From Ignavibacteriales bacterium (GTDB lineage: Bacteria; Bacteroidota; Ignavibacteria; Ignavibacteriales; SURF-24), in assembly GCA_026390815.1 (NCBI GenBank), contig JAPLFH010000046.1, forward strand, positions 124,001-188,000: a DNA stretch of 64,000 nt. The letters run 5' to 3'. The notes below the pieces were generated by a model. It saw only the letters and a list, made by a program, of their open reading frames with translations, searched no databases and was not told the origin of the DNA. Of the stretch, positions 54,637 through 64,000 are shown piece after piece (within the stretch, counting starts at the first letter, position 1; every line of letters begins with the position of its first letter). A program made the position numbers and the translations under genes.

Positions 54637-55182
54637 TTATTCGTTTTCCTTTCTGTTTGATGCTCCAAAAATATGCAATTCAAAATCTTTTAATAATTCT
54701 TTTGCCTCTTCTACTCTACTCTCAAGTACGTAAAATCTTGCTGGTTGAATTAATGGGCTGGTGCTTAGAAAGTTTTCTCCATAAACAAAATAATCTATTT
54801 TAGCATCATCAAGAATAGATTTAATTACTGCCACATCACCTTGGTTGAGTGATGATAATAAAAAATGCGAATAATCCTTTGGCTTAATTATTTTTGGCGG
54901 ATCAAATTCAAAATCGAGAAAGGATTCACATTCCGGACAGTGAAATTTCCTTGAATTTCTTTCGTCATCAGATAATTCTAATGAATTTGAACAATTTGGA
55001 CAAATAATTTCTACTGGTAATAATTCGGCAGCTAATTCATTTTTTAATTTTTCCTGACATTCAGGTTTTTTGCAATAATAAAATTCCTTTCCTTCATCCA
55101 TGCATAATTCACAATAAAATTTACCACAACTATGGCAAATAGAAACCGATTTATTCTGTGGGTGATTATTACAATTTTCCAT
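54637..55182 (-). CDS. Zinc-finger protein with DUF2007-like C-terminus
   Basis: 181 residues, no signal peptide. Residues ~1-40 form a B-box-like zinc finger (CNNHPQNKSVSICHSCGKFYC...CMDEGK, with further cysteines to C60), followed by a zinc ribbon (ICPNCSNSLEL...FHCPECESFL). The C-terminal ~80 residues (VAVIKSILDDAKIDYFVYGE, SPLIQPARFYVLESRVEEAK) match the DUF2007 putative signal-transduction domain. The role is unknown. Confidence 0.82.
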   Translation of the reverse strand: MENCNNHPQNKSVSICHSCGKFYCELCMDEGKEFYYCKKPECQEKLKNELAAELLPVEIICPNCSNSLELSDDERNSRKFHCPECESFLDFEFDPPKIIKPKDYSHFLLSSLNQGDVAVIKSILDDAKIDYFVYGENFLSTSPLIQPARFYVLESRVEEAKELLKDFELHIFGASNRKENE

Positions 55183-55442
55183 TAGTCCTCCAATGAATTC
55201 TTAACTCTGTTTACTGAAAATAAGTTTCAGATAACTAAATTTCTATATAGCTGATTTAATAACTTTTGGATTCACACCTGATCTACAACCAATCAGAGTT
55301 AATACAAATGAAAGAAAAGTACAAAGTTTCAGATTTCAATCTCCATAAATTTACTATCATTTTGTTATACATTGCAGATTATTTAATTTACTTCCCAATC
55401 AAAATTGTTTATTGATTTTTTAACAGATGAGGTATAATTCAA

Positions 55443-55967
55443 ATGAATAAAATTCTTTTGCTTGGCGATTCAATAACGGAAGGATTCAAAACTTCGGACT
55501 TACTTTCCGATTTCGATATCATTAATAAAGGCGTATCTGCCGATAGTACAACAGAACTTATTGATAGATTGAATAATCATTTAGTTGATGGGAAATTCGA
55601 TTTAGTTTTCTTACTGATTGGAACAAATGATATTGCCAGAAATAGAAAAGATGAAGTTATTCTTAAAAACATTTCCAAAATTATAAAGGAAGTAAAAAAT
55701 TATTGTTCTGCTAACGGAATTTTCACAACTTCAATTTTACCCACTTTAAATATGGACAACAGACCGAATGAAAGAATTTTTCATTTAAACAAAAAACTGG
55801 AAACTCTTAGCAAGGAATTAAATGTTAATTATGTGAACCTTCACAAGTTTTTTATTGATTCAGAAGGTTCATTAAAAAAGGATTTTACAGAAGATGGACT
55901 TCATGTGAATGATACAACTTATTTAGAATGGGCAAGCATTTTAAGAAATATTCTGATTCAAAAATAA
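55443..55967 (+). CDS. SGNH/GDSL-family hydrolase
   Basis: 174 residues, no signal peptide. The catalytic serine block is GDSIT (S10), the second block GTND is at 60-63, and the third, DGLHVND, gives D151 and H154 of the triad. This family includes lysophospholipases and acetyl-ester hydrolases; substrate unknown. It stands alone on the plus strand. Confidence 0.92.
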   Translation: MNKILLLGDSITEGFKTSDLLSDFDIINKGVSADSTTELIDRLNNHLVDGKFDLVFLLIGTNDIARNRKDEVILKNISKIIKEVKNYCSANGIFTTSILPTLNMDNRPNERIFHLNKKLETLSKELNVNYVNLHKFFIDSEGSLKKDFTEDGLHVNDTTYLEWASILRNILIQK

Positions 55968-56285
55968 TTGTGCTCGTTTTTACTTTGAAAGCTACGAAAA
56001 GTGAAGTTCATGATCATACTCTTGATCATGATCAAAACTAAGATCAAGACGAAGAGCAAGATCCCAATCCAAATCAAGACCAGGAGTGAGATTAACGCTA
56101 GATTATTCTTGGGAACGAGTTAGCAAAAAAAGTGTAGCCCTCCTGCACCGCCGCTGTATAAATTAGTAAACAACCTCACTTTACTTTCTTATCTGGTGCT
56201 CTAAAATTGCCTTAAATTACTGGCATTGTGTTTGATTAAATCTTAACTGAAATGAATCTTGAAAAAAGTTATAGTGAGGTCTAAA
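55968..56285. repeat. Intergenic gap with a hairpin and a GATCAAGA-rich tract
   Basis: The perfect 8-bp stem CATGATCA/TGATCATG with a 6-nt loop is at 56009-56030. It is followed by a purine-rich stretch to ~56090 in which AGATCAAGAC, AGAGCAAGATC and AATCAAGACC recur imperfectly. No ORF or RNA gene is recognised. It looks like the start of a degenerate tandem repeat. Confidence 0.5.
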
Positions 56286-57113
56286 ATGAAAACATTAGTT
56301 AAATATTTATTAGTCTTAACCATCTCCATCTTATATTTTGGATGCACAAAAGAAGATATTCTTCATTATGATAGTACACCTCCAAATCCTCCATCAAATA
56401 TTTATACTGTTACCGGTGATAACCGGGTTGATATTTTTTGGGATAATAGCACAGATAGGGATTTAGCTGGCTACAATGTTTATTACAGCGATGACAATTA
56501 CAAATTTACATTGCTTGGCTCAACTGAAAATGATTATTATGTTGATTATGATGCTCCAAATGGTCAAAAAGTTTATTATGCAATTACATCATATGATTTT
56601 AACGGTAACGAAAGCGATTTGAGTAAAGATTTAGTTTACGATACACCACGTCCTGAAGGATTTAACCAGACAATTTTTGATTATCTGCAATTCCCGAATA
56701 ACAGCGGATACGATTTTTCTACTTTTTCTGTTCTGCCTTATGATGATCAAAATTCTGATTTCTTTTTCGAAAATTATAATGGCACTTTTTACCTTGATGT
56801 ATATAAGGATTCAGATATACAGGATATGGGAAAAACGAATGACATTTATGATATAACTATTGCGCCTGCTTCAGGCTGGTCTTCTACCAAGGATGCAATT
56901 GCTGAAGTGGGACATACGTATGTTATTTGGACGTGGGACAATCATTTTGCCAAAGTTAGAATTAAAAACATAACCAGTGAAAGAATTGTATTTGATTGGG
57001 CATATCAAACTATGGAAGGCAATATTGAACTTAAACGAGCAGTTCCGCCAGAACACAGAAATCCTTTGGATAAGGAAGAGTTCAAAAATAGAATTGAAAA
57101 GAGAAGTCACTAA
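56286..57113 (+). CDS. Fibronectin type III domain lipoprotein
   Basis: The ATG at 56286 has GAGG 7 bp upstream; an in-frame TTG at 56259 is less likely. The signal ends at the lipobox LYFGCTKED (C20). One fibronectin-III domain (~33-115) contains VDIFWDNSTDRDLAGYNVYY and YYAITSYDFNGNESDLS. The remaining ~160 residues, with many aromatic residues, are unrecognised. 275 residues in all; probably anchored at the outer membrane or surface. Confidence 0.82.
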   Translation: MKTLVKYLLVLTISILYFGCTKEDILHYDSTPPNPPSNIYTVTGDNRVDIFWDNSTDRDLAGYNVYYSDDNYKFTLLGSTENDYYVDYDAPNGQKVYYAITSYDFNGNESDLSKDLVYDTPRPEGFNQTIFDYLQFPNNSGYDFSTFSVLPYDDQNSDFFFENYNGTFYLDVYKDSDIQDMGKTNDIYDITIAPASGWSSTKDAIAEVGHTYVIWTWDNHFAKVRIKNITSERIVFDWAYQTMEGNIELKRAVPPEHRNPLDKEEFKNRIEKRSH

Positions 57114-57195
57114 AATTATTTCAGAAATCAATCATAAATAAAAAACATACTAAAGTGAGAGTTGAAACCTAAAAATGATATAATAATGTACTGAG

Positions 57196-57223
57196 AAAGC
57201 ATACTTTTATAGTATGCTTTTTC
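57196..57223 (+). terminator. Terminator hairpin after the fibronectin lipoprotein gene
   Basis: A perfect 10-bp stem, AAAGCATACT/AGTATGCTTT, with loop TTTAT, followed by TTC. Confidence 0.75.
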
Positions 57224-57231
57224 TATATTTG
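57224..57231 (+). promoter_or_regulatory. TAnnTTTG promoter-like box
   Basis: TATATTTG directly follows the terminator hairpin and lies 44 bp before the DUF4783-like gene. It is identical to the box at 8131 before hrcA. Confidence 0.4.
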
Positions 57232-57275
57232 TATGAAAGTTTAAACACTTTGTTAACTTTTGGAAAACCTAAAGA

Positions 57276-57716
57276 ATGTTAAGAATACTAACAATCCTTG
57301 TCGTATTAGCTTGTTTTGTTGTAACACATCCACAAGGAAAGCACCATAAATTTGATCCGGAGAAGTACGAAGGAGAATCCCCTAAAAGTATTTTAGTTAA
57401 AGTGGAAGAGGGTTTTAATGGAGGTGATGTAGAAAAATTTGCTAAGTATTTCAGTTCCCAAACCTACGCAAGTTTATCAAATGGGGTATCGGGTTATTAT
57501 AGCCCTAATCAATTCTTTTATATTCTTCAGAATTATTTCAGTATTTACAAACCAATAGGATTTCGCTTTATAGTTATGAATGATAAAGGAGAGAATCCTT
57601 ACGCCTCTGGTCTCTATAAGTTTGAAGCAAAGGGAATACGCGGCAATGCACAGGTTTTTATATCATTAAAAATTATTAGCAACATTTGGAAGATATCCCA
57701 GATTACAATTAACTGA
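57276..57716 (+). CDS. DUF4783-like secreted protein
   Basis: 146 residues with a short signal peptide (~1-19). The mature part, GDVEKFAKYFSSQTYASLSN and YYSPNQFFYILQNYFSIYKP, fits the DUF4783 family, small NTF2-like exported proteins of Bacteroidota of unknown function. Its stop overlaps the ATG of the histidine kinase by 1 bp, so it is translationally coupled to it and may provide a periplasmic signal. Confidence 0.75.
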   Translation: MLRILTILVVLACFVVTHPQGKHHKFDPEKYEGESPKSILVKVEEGFNGGDVEKFAKYFSSQTYASLSNGVSGYYSPNQFFYILQNYFSIYKPIGFRFIVMNDKGENPYASGLYKFEAKGIRGNAQVFISLKIISNIWKISQITIN

Positions 57717-60700
57717 TGTTTGGTAAAATTAAAAATATTTTTAAAGGCAGAAATAAATTTTTTGTTCTATTTTTTTTTACGATTCTTTTCGTTATTGGTA
57801 TTGGAATCATTTCCCCTGTTTTGCTGGATAATAAAAGAAAAAACTGGGAGAATGATCTAAAAGAAAGCATATCAAATATTGAATCGTCCGCAACAAACCT
57901 GCTTAATGAAAAGCAAAAAAACCTGGTTAGAAAATCCCGCACGTTAAAAAATGAAATAAGAATATTTTTAGATAACAAAAAAAATTATAGTTCAATAATT
58001 GAAAAGATCAATTCGGAAAAGTATTCCGAATATTCCGTTGAAGTTATAAACAAGAATGAAAAATTAATTGCCTGGACAAGTAATGTCGCAATACCGGTAG
58101 AAGATTTTTTTCCTTTAAGTTTTGCCCCAACAGAAGTTTTTTTTTACAGATCTAACTTAACAACATTTTTATCATCGATTGATACAATTCGAATTAACTA
58201 CGAGTTGTTCTACTTTGCAATTAGTCAGCAGGTCGAAAAGCATTTTGAAATTCAAAACAAATTTTATGAAAAAATAAATTTATCAGAATTCCTGGCAAAA
58301 AAATTTCAAACTGAAGCCGAAGTTAATTATTCACAGTTTGCAAAAGTTTCCAAAGACGGCAGGAAAATTTCTTTCGAAATAAGAAATAACAAAAACTATA
58401 AAATTGGAGTTGTTACTTTTAACAAACCATCATTGGATTCAAGAATCAATTCATTTAATGAGGATATTACTGATATTCAATCCATTGCTGCTATTGCAGG
58501 TTTCATTTTTTTAATGCTTGGATTCCTAAAAGATTATAAAAAAATAAAAAGCGGAGTACTAAGAATTTTATTGTTATCAGGAGTCTTAGTTCTTTTCCGA
58601 TACTTACTATACGAGTTAAGTATTCCATCTAAATTTCTTGATAGCCCATTAACCAACTCATCATACTTTGCGTCCGCGTTTGGAAGCGGAATTGTAAAAT
58701 CACCTCTGGAGCTTTTCATTACAATCATTTTCTTACTGATTGTGTGTTTTAGCATGTTCAATTTTTTCTGGAGTTATTTTAATTCTAACAGGATTAGAAA
58801 AAAAGGAAATATTCTAACCTTCCCTGTAATTCTTTTTACATCCACGGTTCTTTTTCTCGTTTCACTTAGAGGACTTGGTGCTTCATTAAAAAGTGTAATT
58901 TTCGATTCATCGCTTAGATATTTTAGAGAAACCGGATTGCTTCCAAATCTTCCGGCTGGTTTGATGCAATTAAATGTTCTTTTAATCGGGCTTTCTTCTT
59001 TTCTAATTTCTGTTTCAATAATTCTTTTAATTTTTGTTTTCTTTCCATTTGATAAAAATGATTACAGAAAAATTAAATATGCAATCGCTGCTATTTTTGT
59101 TTTTTTCCAAGGTGCCGGATATTTTTACGATTACATTCAAAGTGAGCCGCAGGGGACGGACTTAATCAGAGTTTTATTCATCTCCTTCGCATTTATTCTT
59201 TCATACAAAATATTTTTTGAAGAAAGAAAAAATCCATTTAACTATGCGTATGCAGCTCTGGCAGCTTCAATTATTACGGTTAGCCTTCTTAATTTTTATA
59301 ATGCCAAACTGGAACAGGAATCCCTAAAGACAACAGCTTATGAATTAACGAGAACTAATGATAGCTGGCTTGAGTTTTTGGTTACACAAACATTAATTAA
59401 TTCATCCTTAAAAGATGAAACTTACAGGGCGCTTAAAGATCAACTTACTAATTATGAAGCCGCAGCTTTTATAATATGGAGCCATAGTTTATTACAGCGG
59501 GAAAAATTAAATTCATCTGTGGCACTGCTTAATAAAAGAAAAGAATTATTGGGCAGCTTTGGAATCGAGCTGGATGAGAAATATCGAATCAATCCAGGCG
59601 TACTTAAATATGATGACGATGGATTGCAAGTATTTGATAATTATAGACCATATCAATTAGCTGGTAAAATTATTTCTGGCATTTTGCCAATAAAGGAAGA
59701 TGATATTTTGCTCGGTTATGTTGTTGTTTCAATTTTATTTGATGAAACAAATTATGGAAGGGTTGATTATCCCAAAGTACTTTCACCGGATTTTAATTCT
59801 TTAAATTCCACAGTAGATTTTGAAAAATTAAAAATATTCGATTTCAAAAATGGTAAGTTGGAAAATGTTTATGGAGAACTAACGCCACCTGATGAAATTA
59901 CTTGGGCAATAGTTAACGCCGATTTTACTAATTCCGAAGCATGGCTTAAACTTAAAATTAGCAGCGATGAATATATTGCTTACTTATTAAAATTTACCCG
60001 CGATAAAAATGAACGAATTATTGTTGTTTTGCTTAAAGAAAAAAACCTTTCCTGGAGTTTATATAATTTCCTAAAAGTATTTTTCATACACATCATATTT
60101 ATTGTTGGTTTTCTTGCTATTATTTTTGCGCAACAACTTTACCGGGCAAAAAATATAAAGTTTACTTTCAGATTACAATTGTTGGGTGCATTTCTCTTAA
60201 TTTCTCTTTTACCATTACTCTTGCTTGCATTTTATAACAGAAGCCTTTCTGAACAAAAGAATAGTGAAGCAACAATAATGAATTTAAAGGAAAAGGCATT
60301 AAATGTTGAAAGATATCTTACGGAAAATGCTGCAAATTCATCTATAAAGAATTTGAATTTAGTTTTTAATAAAGCTTCCCAAGAACTAAATATTGATTAT
60401 TCTTTATATTCAGAAGAAAGAGTTAAGTATAGTTCCAGACCTGAGTACTATGGTTCTGGCTTAATACCGGAATATATTAATCCAACGATTTATGCTAAAT
60501 TCAACTACCAGGGATACAAAGAATATTTAGAAAATGAAGAAATAGAGAAATACAGTTACAATTCGTTTTATAAAAAATTAAAAGTAAATAATTCCAATTA
60601 TGTACTTAAAGTTGATGATGTCTTCAATAAAGTATCACTGCCAATTACCGGAGAAGAGTTTGATGTGTTCCTTTTTGGAAGTTACTCGGTTGCAATAATT

Positions 60701-61561
60701 CTAATTATACTATTCAGCACTTTTCTGGCAAACAGAATTTCTTCACCAATAAGAAAATTAACTAAAGCAACTGCCTCTGTTGCTGAAGGCGATTTAAGTC
60801 TTGAGGTTGATAGTTTTCATATTGGTGAGGTTGGTGACCTTGTAACTGGATTCAATTTGATGATACAGCAATTGAAGAAAAGCCAAACTGAACTGGCTGA
60901 AATGGAAAGAGAAAATGCGTGGAAAGAAATGGCACGGCAGGTAGCACACGAAATTAAAAATCCACTTACGCCGATGAAACTGGCTATGCAGCAATTGGTT
61001 ATTGCTTATAAAGATCGTTCAAACAAATTCGATTCTATTTTCGATAAGGTTTCTAAAACAATTATTGGTCAGATCGAAACTCTAAGCAGTATTGCATCAG
61101 AGTTTAGCAGTTTTGCAAGGATGCCCAAATTAAGATTAGAAAAATTTAATGCACTACAAAGTATTGAAGAAGCGGTAAATCTTTTTCTTGACGAAAAAAT
61201 TGAAATTGTAATTATTAAAAGCGAAGTAGAATTTCAGGTTGAAGCAGATAAAGATCAGCTTAAGAGAACTATTATTAATTTAGTAAGAAATTCCATCCAG
61301 GCAAAAGCAAGTAAAATTGAAATTGAACTTACTAAGGATGAAAATTATATTTCAATAAAATTAAAAGATAATGGTAAAGGAATTCAACCGGAGGTTTTAT
61401 CCAGAGTATTCGATCCTAATTTTACAACCAAGGAAAAGGGAATGGGAATTGGACTAAAATTAGCCAAGAAATTCCTGGAAGGAGTAAATGGAAAGATAAG
61501 TATTGTAGAATCATCTCCGGCAGGTACGGTTATCTTAATTCAAATTCCGCATGCGATTTGA
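57716..61561 (+). CDS. Multi-pass sensor histidine kinase, NtrY-like
   Basis: A very large kinase of 1281 residues. A membrane segment near the N-terminus (~13-35) precedes a periplasmic region (~40-250), then a cluster of about eight membrane helices (~250-530), a second extracytoplasmic region (~535-765), further helices, and a last membrane segment before a HAMP domain (~1010-1060). The H-box is AHEIKNPLTPMK with phospho-acceptor H1078, followed by the N-box NLVRNSIQA and the G-boxes DNGKGI and GMGIGLKLA. Such kinases phosphorylate NtrX-like regulators. No response regulator lies beside it, so the pathway is not known. Confidence 0.88.
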   Translation: MFGKIKNIFKGRNKFFVLFFFTILFVIGIGIISPVLLDNKRKNWENDLKESISNIESSATNLLNEKQKNLVRKSRTLKNEIRIFLDNKKNYSSIIEKINSEKYSEYSVEVINKNEKLIAWTSNVAIPVEDFFPLSFAPTEVFFYRSNLTTFLSSIDTIRINYELFYFAISQQVEKHFEIQNKFYEKINLSEFLAKKFQTEAEVNYSQFAKVSKDGRKISFEIRNNKNYKIGVVTFNKPSLDSRINSFNEDITDIQSIAAIAGFIFLMLGFLKDYKKIKSGVLRILLLSGVLVLFRYLLYELSIPSKFLDSPLTNSSYFASAFGSGIVKSPLELFITIIFLLIVCFSMFNFFWSYFNSNRIRKKGNILTFPVILFTSTVLFLVSLRGLGASLKSVIFDSSLRYFRETGLLPNLPAGLMQLNVLLIGLSSFLISVSIILLIFVFFPFDKNDYRKIKYAIAAIFVFFQGAGYFYDYIQSEPQGTDLIRVLFISFAFILSYKIFFEERKNPFNYAYAALAASIITVSLLNFYNAKLEQESLKTTAYELTRTNDSWLEFLVTQTLINSSLKDETYRALKDQLTNYEAAAFIIWSHSLLQREKLNSSVALLNKRKELLGSFGIELDEKYRINPGVLKYDDDGLQVFDNYRPYQLAGKIISGILPIKEDDILLGYVVVSILFDETNYGRVDYPKVLSPDFNSLNSTVDFEKLKIFDFKNGKLENVYGELTPPDEITWAIVNADFTNSEAWLKLKISSDEYIAYLLKFTRDKNERIIVVLLKEKNLSWSLYNFLKVFFIHIIFIVGFLAIIFAQQLYRAKNIKFTFRLQLLGAFLLISLLPLLLLAFYNRSLSEQKNSEATIMNLKEKALNVERYLTENAANSSIKNLNLVFNKASQELNIDYSLYSEERVKYSSRPEYYGSGLIPEYINPTIYAKFNYQGYKEYLENEEIEKYSYNSFYKKLKVNNSNYVLKVDDVFNKVSLPITGEEFDVFLFGSYSVAIILIILFSTFLANRISSPIRKLTKATASVAEGDLSLEVDSFHIGEVGDLVTGFNLMIQQLKKSQTELAEMERENAWKEMARQVAHEIKNPLTPMKLAMQQLVIAYKDRSNKFDSIFDKVSKTIIGQIETLSSIASEFSSFARMPKLRLEKFNALQSIEEAVNLFLDEKIEIVIIKSEVEFQVEADKDQLKRTIINLVRNSIQAKASKIEIELTKDENYISIKLKDNGKGIQPEVLSRVFDPNFTTKEKGMGIGLKLAKKFLEGVNGKISIVESSPAGTVILIQIPHAI

Positions 61562-61648
61562 TGAAATATCGCAAATAGGATTGCTAAATAAGAAAACTAT
61601 GAGCAAGTTAATTTCATAATCCCAATTAAAAATTAATTTATTATACAG

Positions 61649-64000
61649 ATGAGTGAATTAACTCCGTATCAGAAAGCGGCACTAAATTATAAGGAACATA
61701 TTTCCTTAACTGCCAACGCAGGTTCTGGAAAAACATTTGTTCTTTCCAAGCGTTATGTTGAAATTGCTCTGAATGAAGATGTTTCTCTGCGTAATCTGGT
61801 GGCAATCACTTTTACAGAAAAAGCCGCTGCTGAACTTTATAAAAAAATATCTGATGAAATAGAATTACGACTTGCAACCACAACAAATCCTCTTGAGAAA
61901 AGAAAGCTTGAAAAGCTTCGCAGACAATTAGTATCAGCAAATATTTCTACTATTCATTCTTTCTGTATAGATATTCTTAAAGAGTTTCCTGCCGAAGCAC
62001 AAATTGATGCAAACTTTACACCGATAGATAAGACGCTCTCCGATGAATTGATTCAGCTTAGTGTAGAAGAAATAATAAAAACCAGTTTGAAAGAATCTGA
62101 AAAAAATAAGAATCTTAAATACCTCATTCGTGTTTTTGCTTCAAAAAATATTTTCGCAAAAGAACTAACATCTTTAATTGAAAAACGAAAGAATGTTTTA
62201 TCCATTGCAGAAAAAATCTATTCCAAATCTGAACAGGAAATAGCTGAAAATTTTCATCAGACTTTTGAAAAGTTTGTTTATCCAATTGTTAATCAGAATT
62301 TAGAAAAAATTATTTCTTTCATTGAAGCAATAAATAATGAGGTTCTCTCCCAAAACCCCAAAAATGAATATGTTTTAGCAATTAGAGATTTGATCAGCAG
62401 GATTAGCCAAACTGTTGAATTAACTACCCAATTAATCTTGTTAGGAAAAGTTAGACCATCCCTTTTTACTGAAAAAGGATTAGTTCGCCTACAAGGTTAT
62501 TTAAAAAAGAATAGAGATGAATTCACCGATAAAATCTTTGAAGTCCAAAATTACTTTTCAGAAATCAAAGATTTTTTAATTTCAGAAGATCATAAAGAAA
62601 TTGAATTGGAGTTGGCTAAGTTTGGTAAACTTCTTCTGGAATATTTTAATGAAACACTTGCCAGTTACAATCAGAAGAAAAGACAAAATGGCTACCTGGA
62701 CTTTGAAGATATCTTGCTTTTAACAAAGGAGATATTAGTAAAAGAAGAAGTACGGCACGTACTAAGTGAGAAGTATAAATTTGTAATGGTTGATGAATAT
62801 CAGGATACCAATGAAATTCAGTACGAAATCTTTATGCCGATATTGGATCATTTAAGAAGTGGAAACCTGTTTGTTGTTGGCGACGAAAAACAAAGTATAT
62901 ATATGTTCCGCGATGCTGAAATGGAAATATTTAACAGGACAAAAAAAGAAATTGAACAAGCTGGTTCTGAAAATAATCTTTTAATTCTTCCACACAGTTT
63001 CCGAATGGCTCCGGATATTTGCCTTTTTACAAATTACGTGTTCACCCGGTTATTTGCCGATCCAAATCTTTTATTTAATGAAGTTAGATACGACGAATTG
63101 GTATGTGCCAGAGTTGATGATGCTAAAGGTAAGATTGAGTTTTTACTTGCCGATGTTCAGAATGCTAAGCTTACAGAAGCTGAGTTAGTTGCAAGGAAAA
63201 TTATTCATTTGGTTAAAGATGATAAACCCGAAAACAAAATTGGATTTAACGATATAACCATCCTTTGCCGTAGAAGAAAATCTTTTGTAGAATTGGAAAA
63301 GGCTTTAACTAAATATAAAATCCCATACAACATAGTTGGTGGAAGAGGATTCTATCAGCAGCAAATTATTTATGATATTTACAATTATCTATCTTTTCTT
63401 TTAAATAAGGAAGATGATGCCGCACTTATCGGAATTCTTCGTTCTCCTTTTTTTTCTATTTCCGATTCAGAGATTTTTGATATTTCGCGGGAAAAAGGAA
63501 ACACTTACTGGGAAAAATTAAAATCATATTCTCTACAAGTTGATTCGATGTTGCAGATTCAAAATATTTTACAAAGCAATATTGAATTAGCACATACGAT
63601 TAATATCCCAAAACTCTTACGGAAGCTGCTTCTTGAAAGCGGTTATTCCGCTGTTATTTCATCTAAAACAGATCGTATTCAAGAACTCGCAAATCTTGAA
63701 AAACTTATAAATGTTGCACAAAATTTTTCAAATCAGGAGTTTAGAACTTTATATGACTTGGTTAATTTTTTATCTGAGTCGATTGAAACAGTTGTTGATG
63801 AAGGTGATGCAGTTCCAACTGCGACGGATAATTCTATAAAGATAATGACGCTGCACCAGGCGAAGGGGCTTGAGTTTAATAACGTGTTTTTATTTAACGC
63901 ACACGAAAAAGGACGCTCCTCTTCTGTAAAAGCGAAAACTATTCAAATCAATAAAAATCTTGGAATTCTAACCAGTGTTCCTTCAAAAGGAAATTATTTT
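61649..64000 (+). CDS. UvrD/AddA-type helicase-nuclease, 5' part, runs off the window
   Basis: The frame opens at the ATG at 61649 and stays open for 784 codons to the edge. Helicase motif I is NAGSGKT (A24-T29), Ia is AITFTEKAAAEL, the Walker B is MVDEYQDTNEIQ (D382, E383), then VVGDEKQSIYMFRDAE, and a motif V-like MTLHQAKGLEFNNVFLF near the end. The order and the AISTIHSFC-like block match AddA/RecB superfamily I helicases, which act in double-strand-break repair with AddB. The C-terminal nuclease part would lie to the right. Confidence 0.88.
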   Translation, partial: MSELTPYQKAALNYKEHISLTANAGSGKTFVLSKRYVEIALNEDVSLRNLVAITFTEKAAAELYKKISDEIELRLATTTNPLEKRKLEKLRRQLVSANISTIHSFCIDILKEFPAEAQIDANFTPIDKTLSDELIQLSVEEIIKTSLKESEKNKNLKYLIRVFASKNIFAKELTSLIEKRKNVLSIAEKIYSKSEQEIAENFHQTFEKFVYPIVNQNLEKIISFIEAINNEVLSQNPKNEYVLAIRDLISRISQTVELTTQLILLGKVRPSLFTEKGLVRLQGYLKKNRDEFTDKIFEVQNYFSEIKDFLISEDHKEIELELAKFGKLLLEYFNETLASYNQKKRQNGYLDFEDILLLTKEILVKEEVRHVLSEKYKFVMVDEYQDTNEIQYEIFMPILDHLRSGNLFVVGDEKQSIYMFRDAEMEIFNRTKKEIEQAGSENNLLILPHSFRMAPDICLFTNYVFTRLFADPNLLFNEVRYDELVCARVDDAKGKIEFLLADVQNAKLTEAELVARKIIHLVKDDKPENKIGFNDITILCRRRKSFVELEKALTKYKIPYNIVGGRGFYQQQIIYDIYNYLSFLLNKEDDAALIGILRSPFFSISDSEIFDISREKGNTYWEKLKSYSLQVDSMLQIQNILQSNIELAHTINIPKLLRKLLLESGYSAVISSKTDRIQELANLEKLINVAQNFSNQEFRTLYDLVNFLSESIETVVDEGDAVPTATDNSIKIMTLHQAKGLEFNNVFLFNAHEKGRSSSVKAKTIQINKNLGILTSVPSKGNYF

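Noticed and set aside
57706-57978. Minus-strand ORF at the start of the histidine kinase
   Set aside because: It is antisense to the conserved gene pair and has no support.
1-64000. tRNA, rRNA or riboswitch genes
   Set aside because: I looked in the gaps for conserved tRNA arms and known riboswitch cores and found none; a covariance-model scan would be decisive.

Overview
The window looks like a chromosomal segment of an Ignavibacteria/Chlorobi-group member of the Bacteroidota. The DNA is AT-rich. Two large secreted proteins end in the type IX secretion (T9SS) sorting domain with the NYPNPFNP signature typical of Ignavibacteria. There is a TonB receptor with a DUF4249 lipoprotein, and several genes carry TAnnTTTG promoter-like boxes of the Bacteroidota type. 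I saw no rRNA or tRNA genes, CRISPR arrays, prophage genes or classical insertion sequences. The lineage call is inference.

The first 7 kb are accessory DNA. They hold a RelA/SpoT-domain protein with a small upstream partner, a REP-associated tyrosine transposase (RAYT) framed by GTAG-tagged palindromes, and a decayed hsdM 5' end. A type I modification locus follows (hsdM, fic, hsdS) with no hsdR in the window, then a TumE-like toxin pseudogene. Five REP palindromes lie here; I noticed none in the other 57 kb. Two of them sit inside coding sequence and are read in the same frame.

From 7 to 31 kb the content is mostly core. It includes purM; a CIRCE-controlled hrcA-grpE-dnaJ heat-shock operon; a ComEA-like helix-hairpin-helix protein and a PilM-like protein; rsmD and coaD. 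An aspartate aminotransferase overlaps pckA, and a few genes on lies an unusual fusion of an aspartate aminotransferase to a C-terminal P-loop-like domain, with a SpoIIE-type phosphatase between. Then come aroE, a TPR protein, sucC, a PQQ-propeller lipoprotein with a T9SS-domain remnant behind it, a delta-1-pyrroline-5-carboxylate dehydrogenase, and an ABC exporter with a LolA-like protein.

From 31 to 49 kb are envelope and sugar functions. There is a TonB receptor/DUF4249/outer-membrane operon. A likely peptidoglycan-recycling cluster follows: a NagZ-type GH3 fused to a beta-lactamase-fold domain, an AmpG-like permease, a GlcNAc-type kinase and a sodium/solute symporter with a 70-residue membrane partner. 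Then come a TetR regulator, a PpiD/SurA-like foldase, and aroK-aroB.

From 49 to 64 kb there are two tandem paralogous GHL10-type secreted hydrolases, a zinc-ribbon/DUF2007 protein, an SGNH hydrolase, a fibronectin-III lipoprotein, a DUF4783-like protein coupled to a 1281-residue NtrY-like histidine kinase, and the first 784 codons of an AddA/UvrD-type helicase-nuclease that runs off the right edge.
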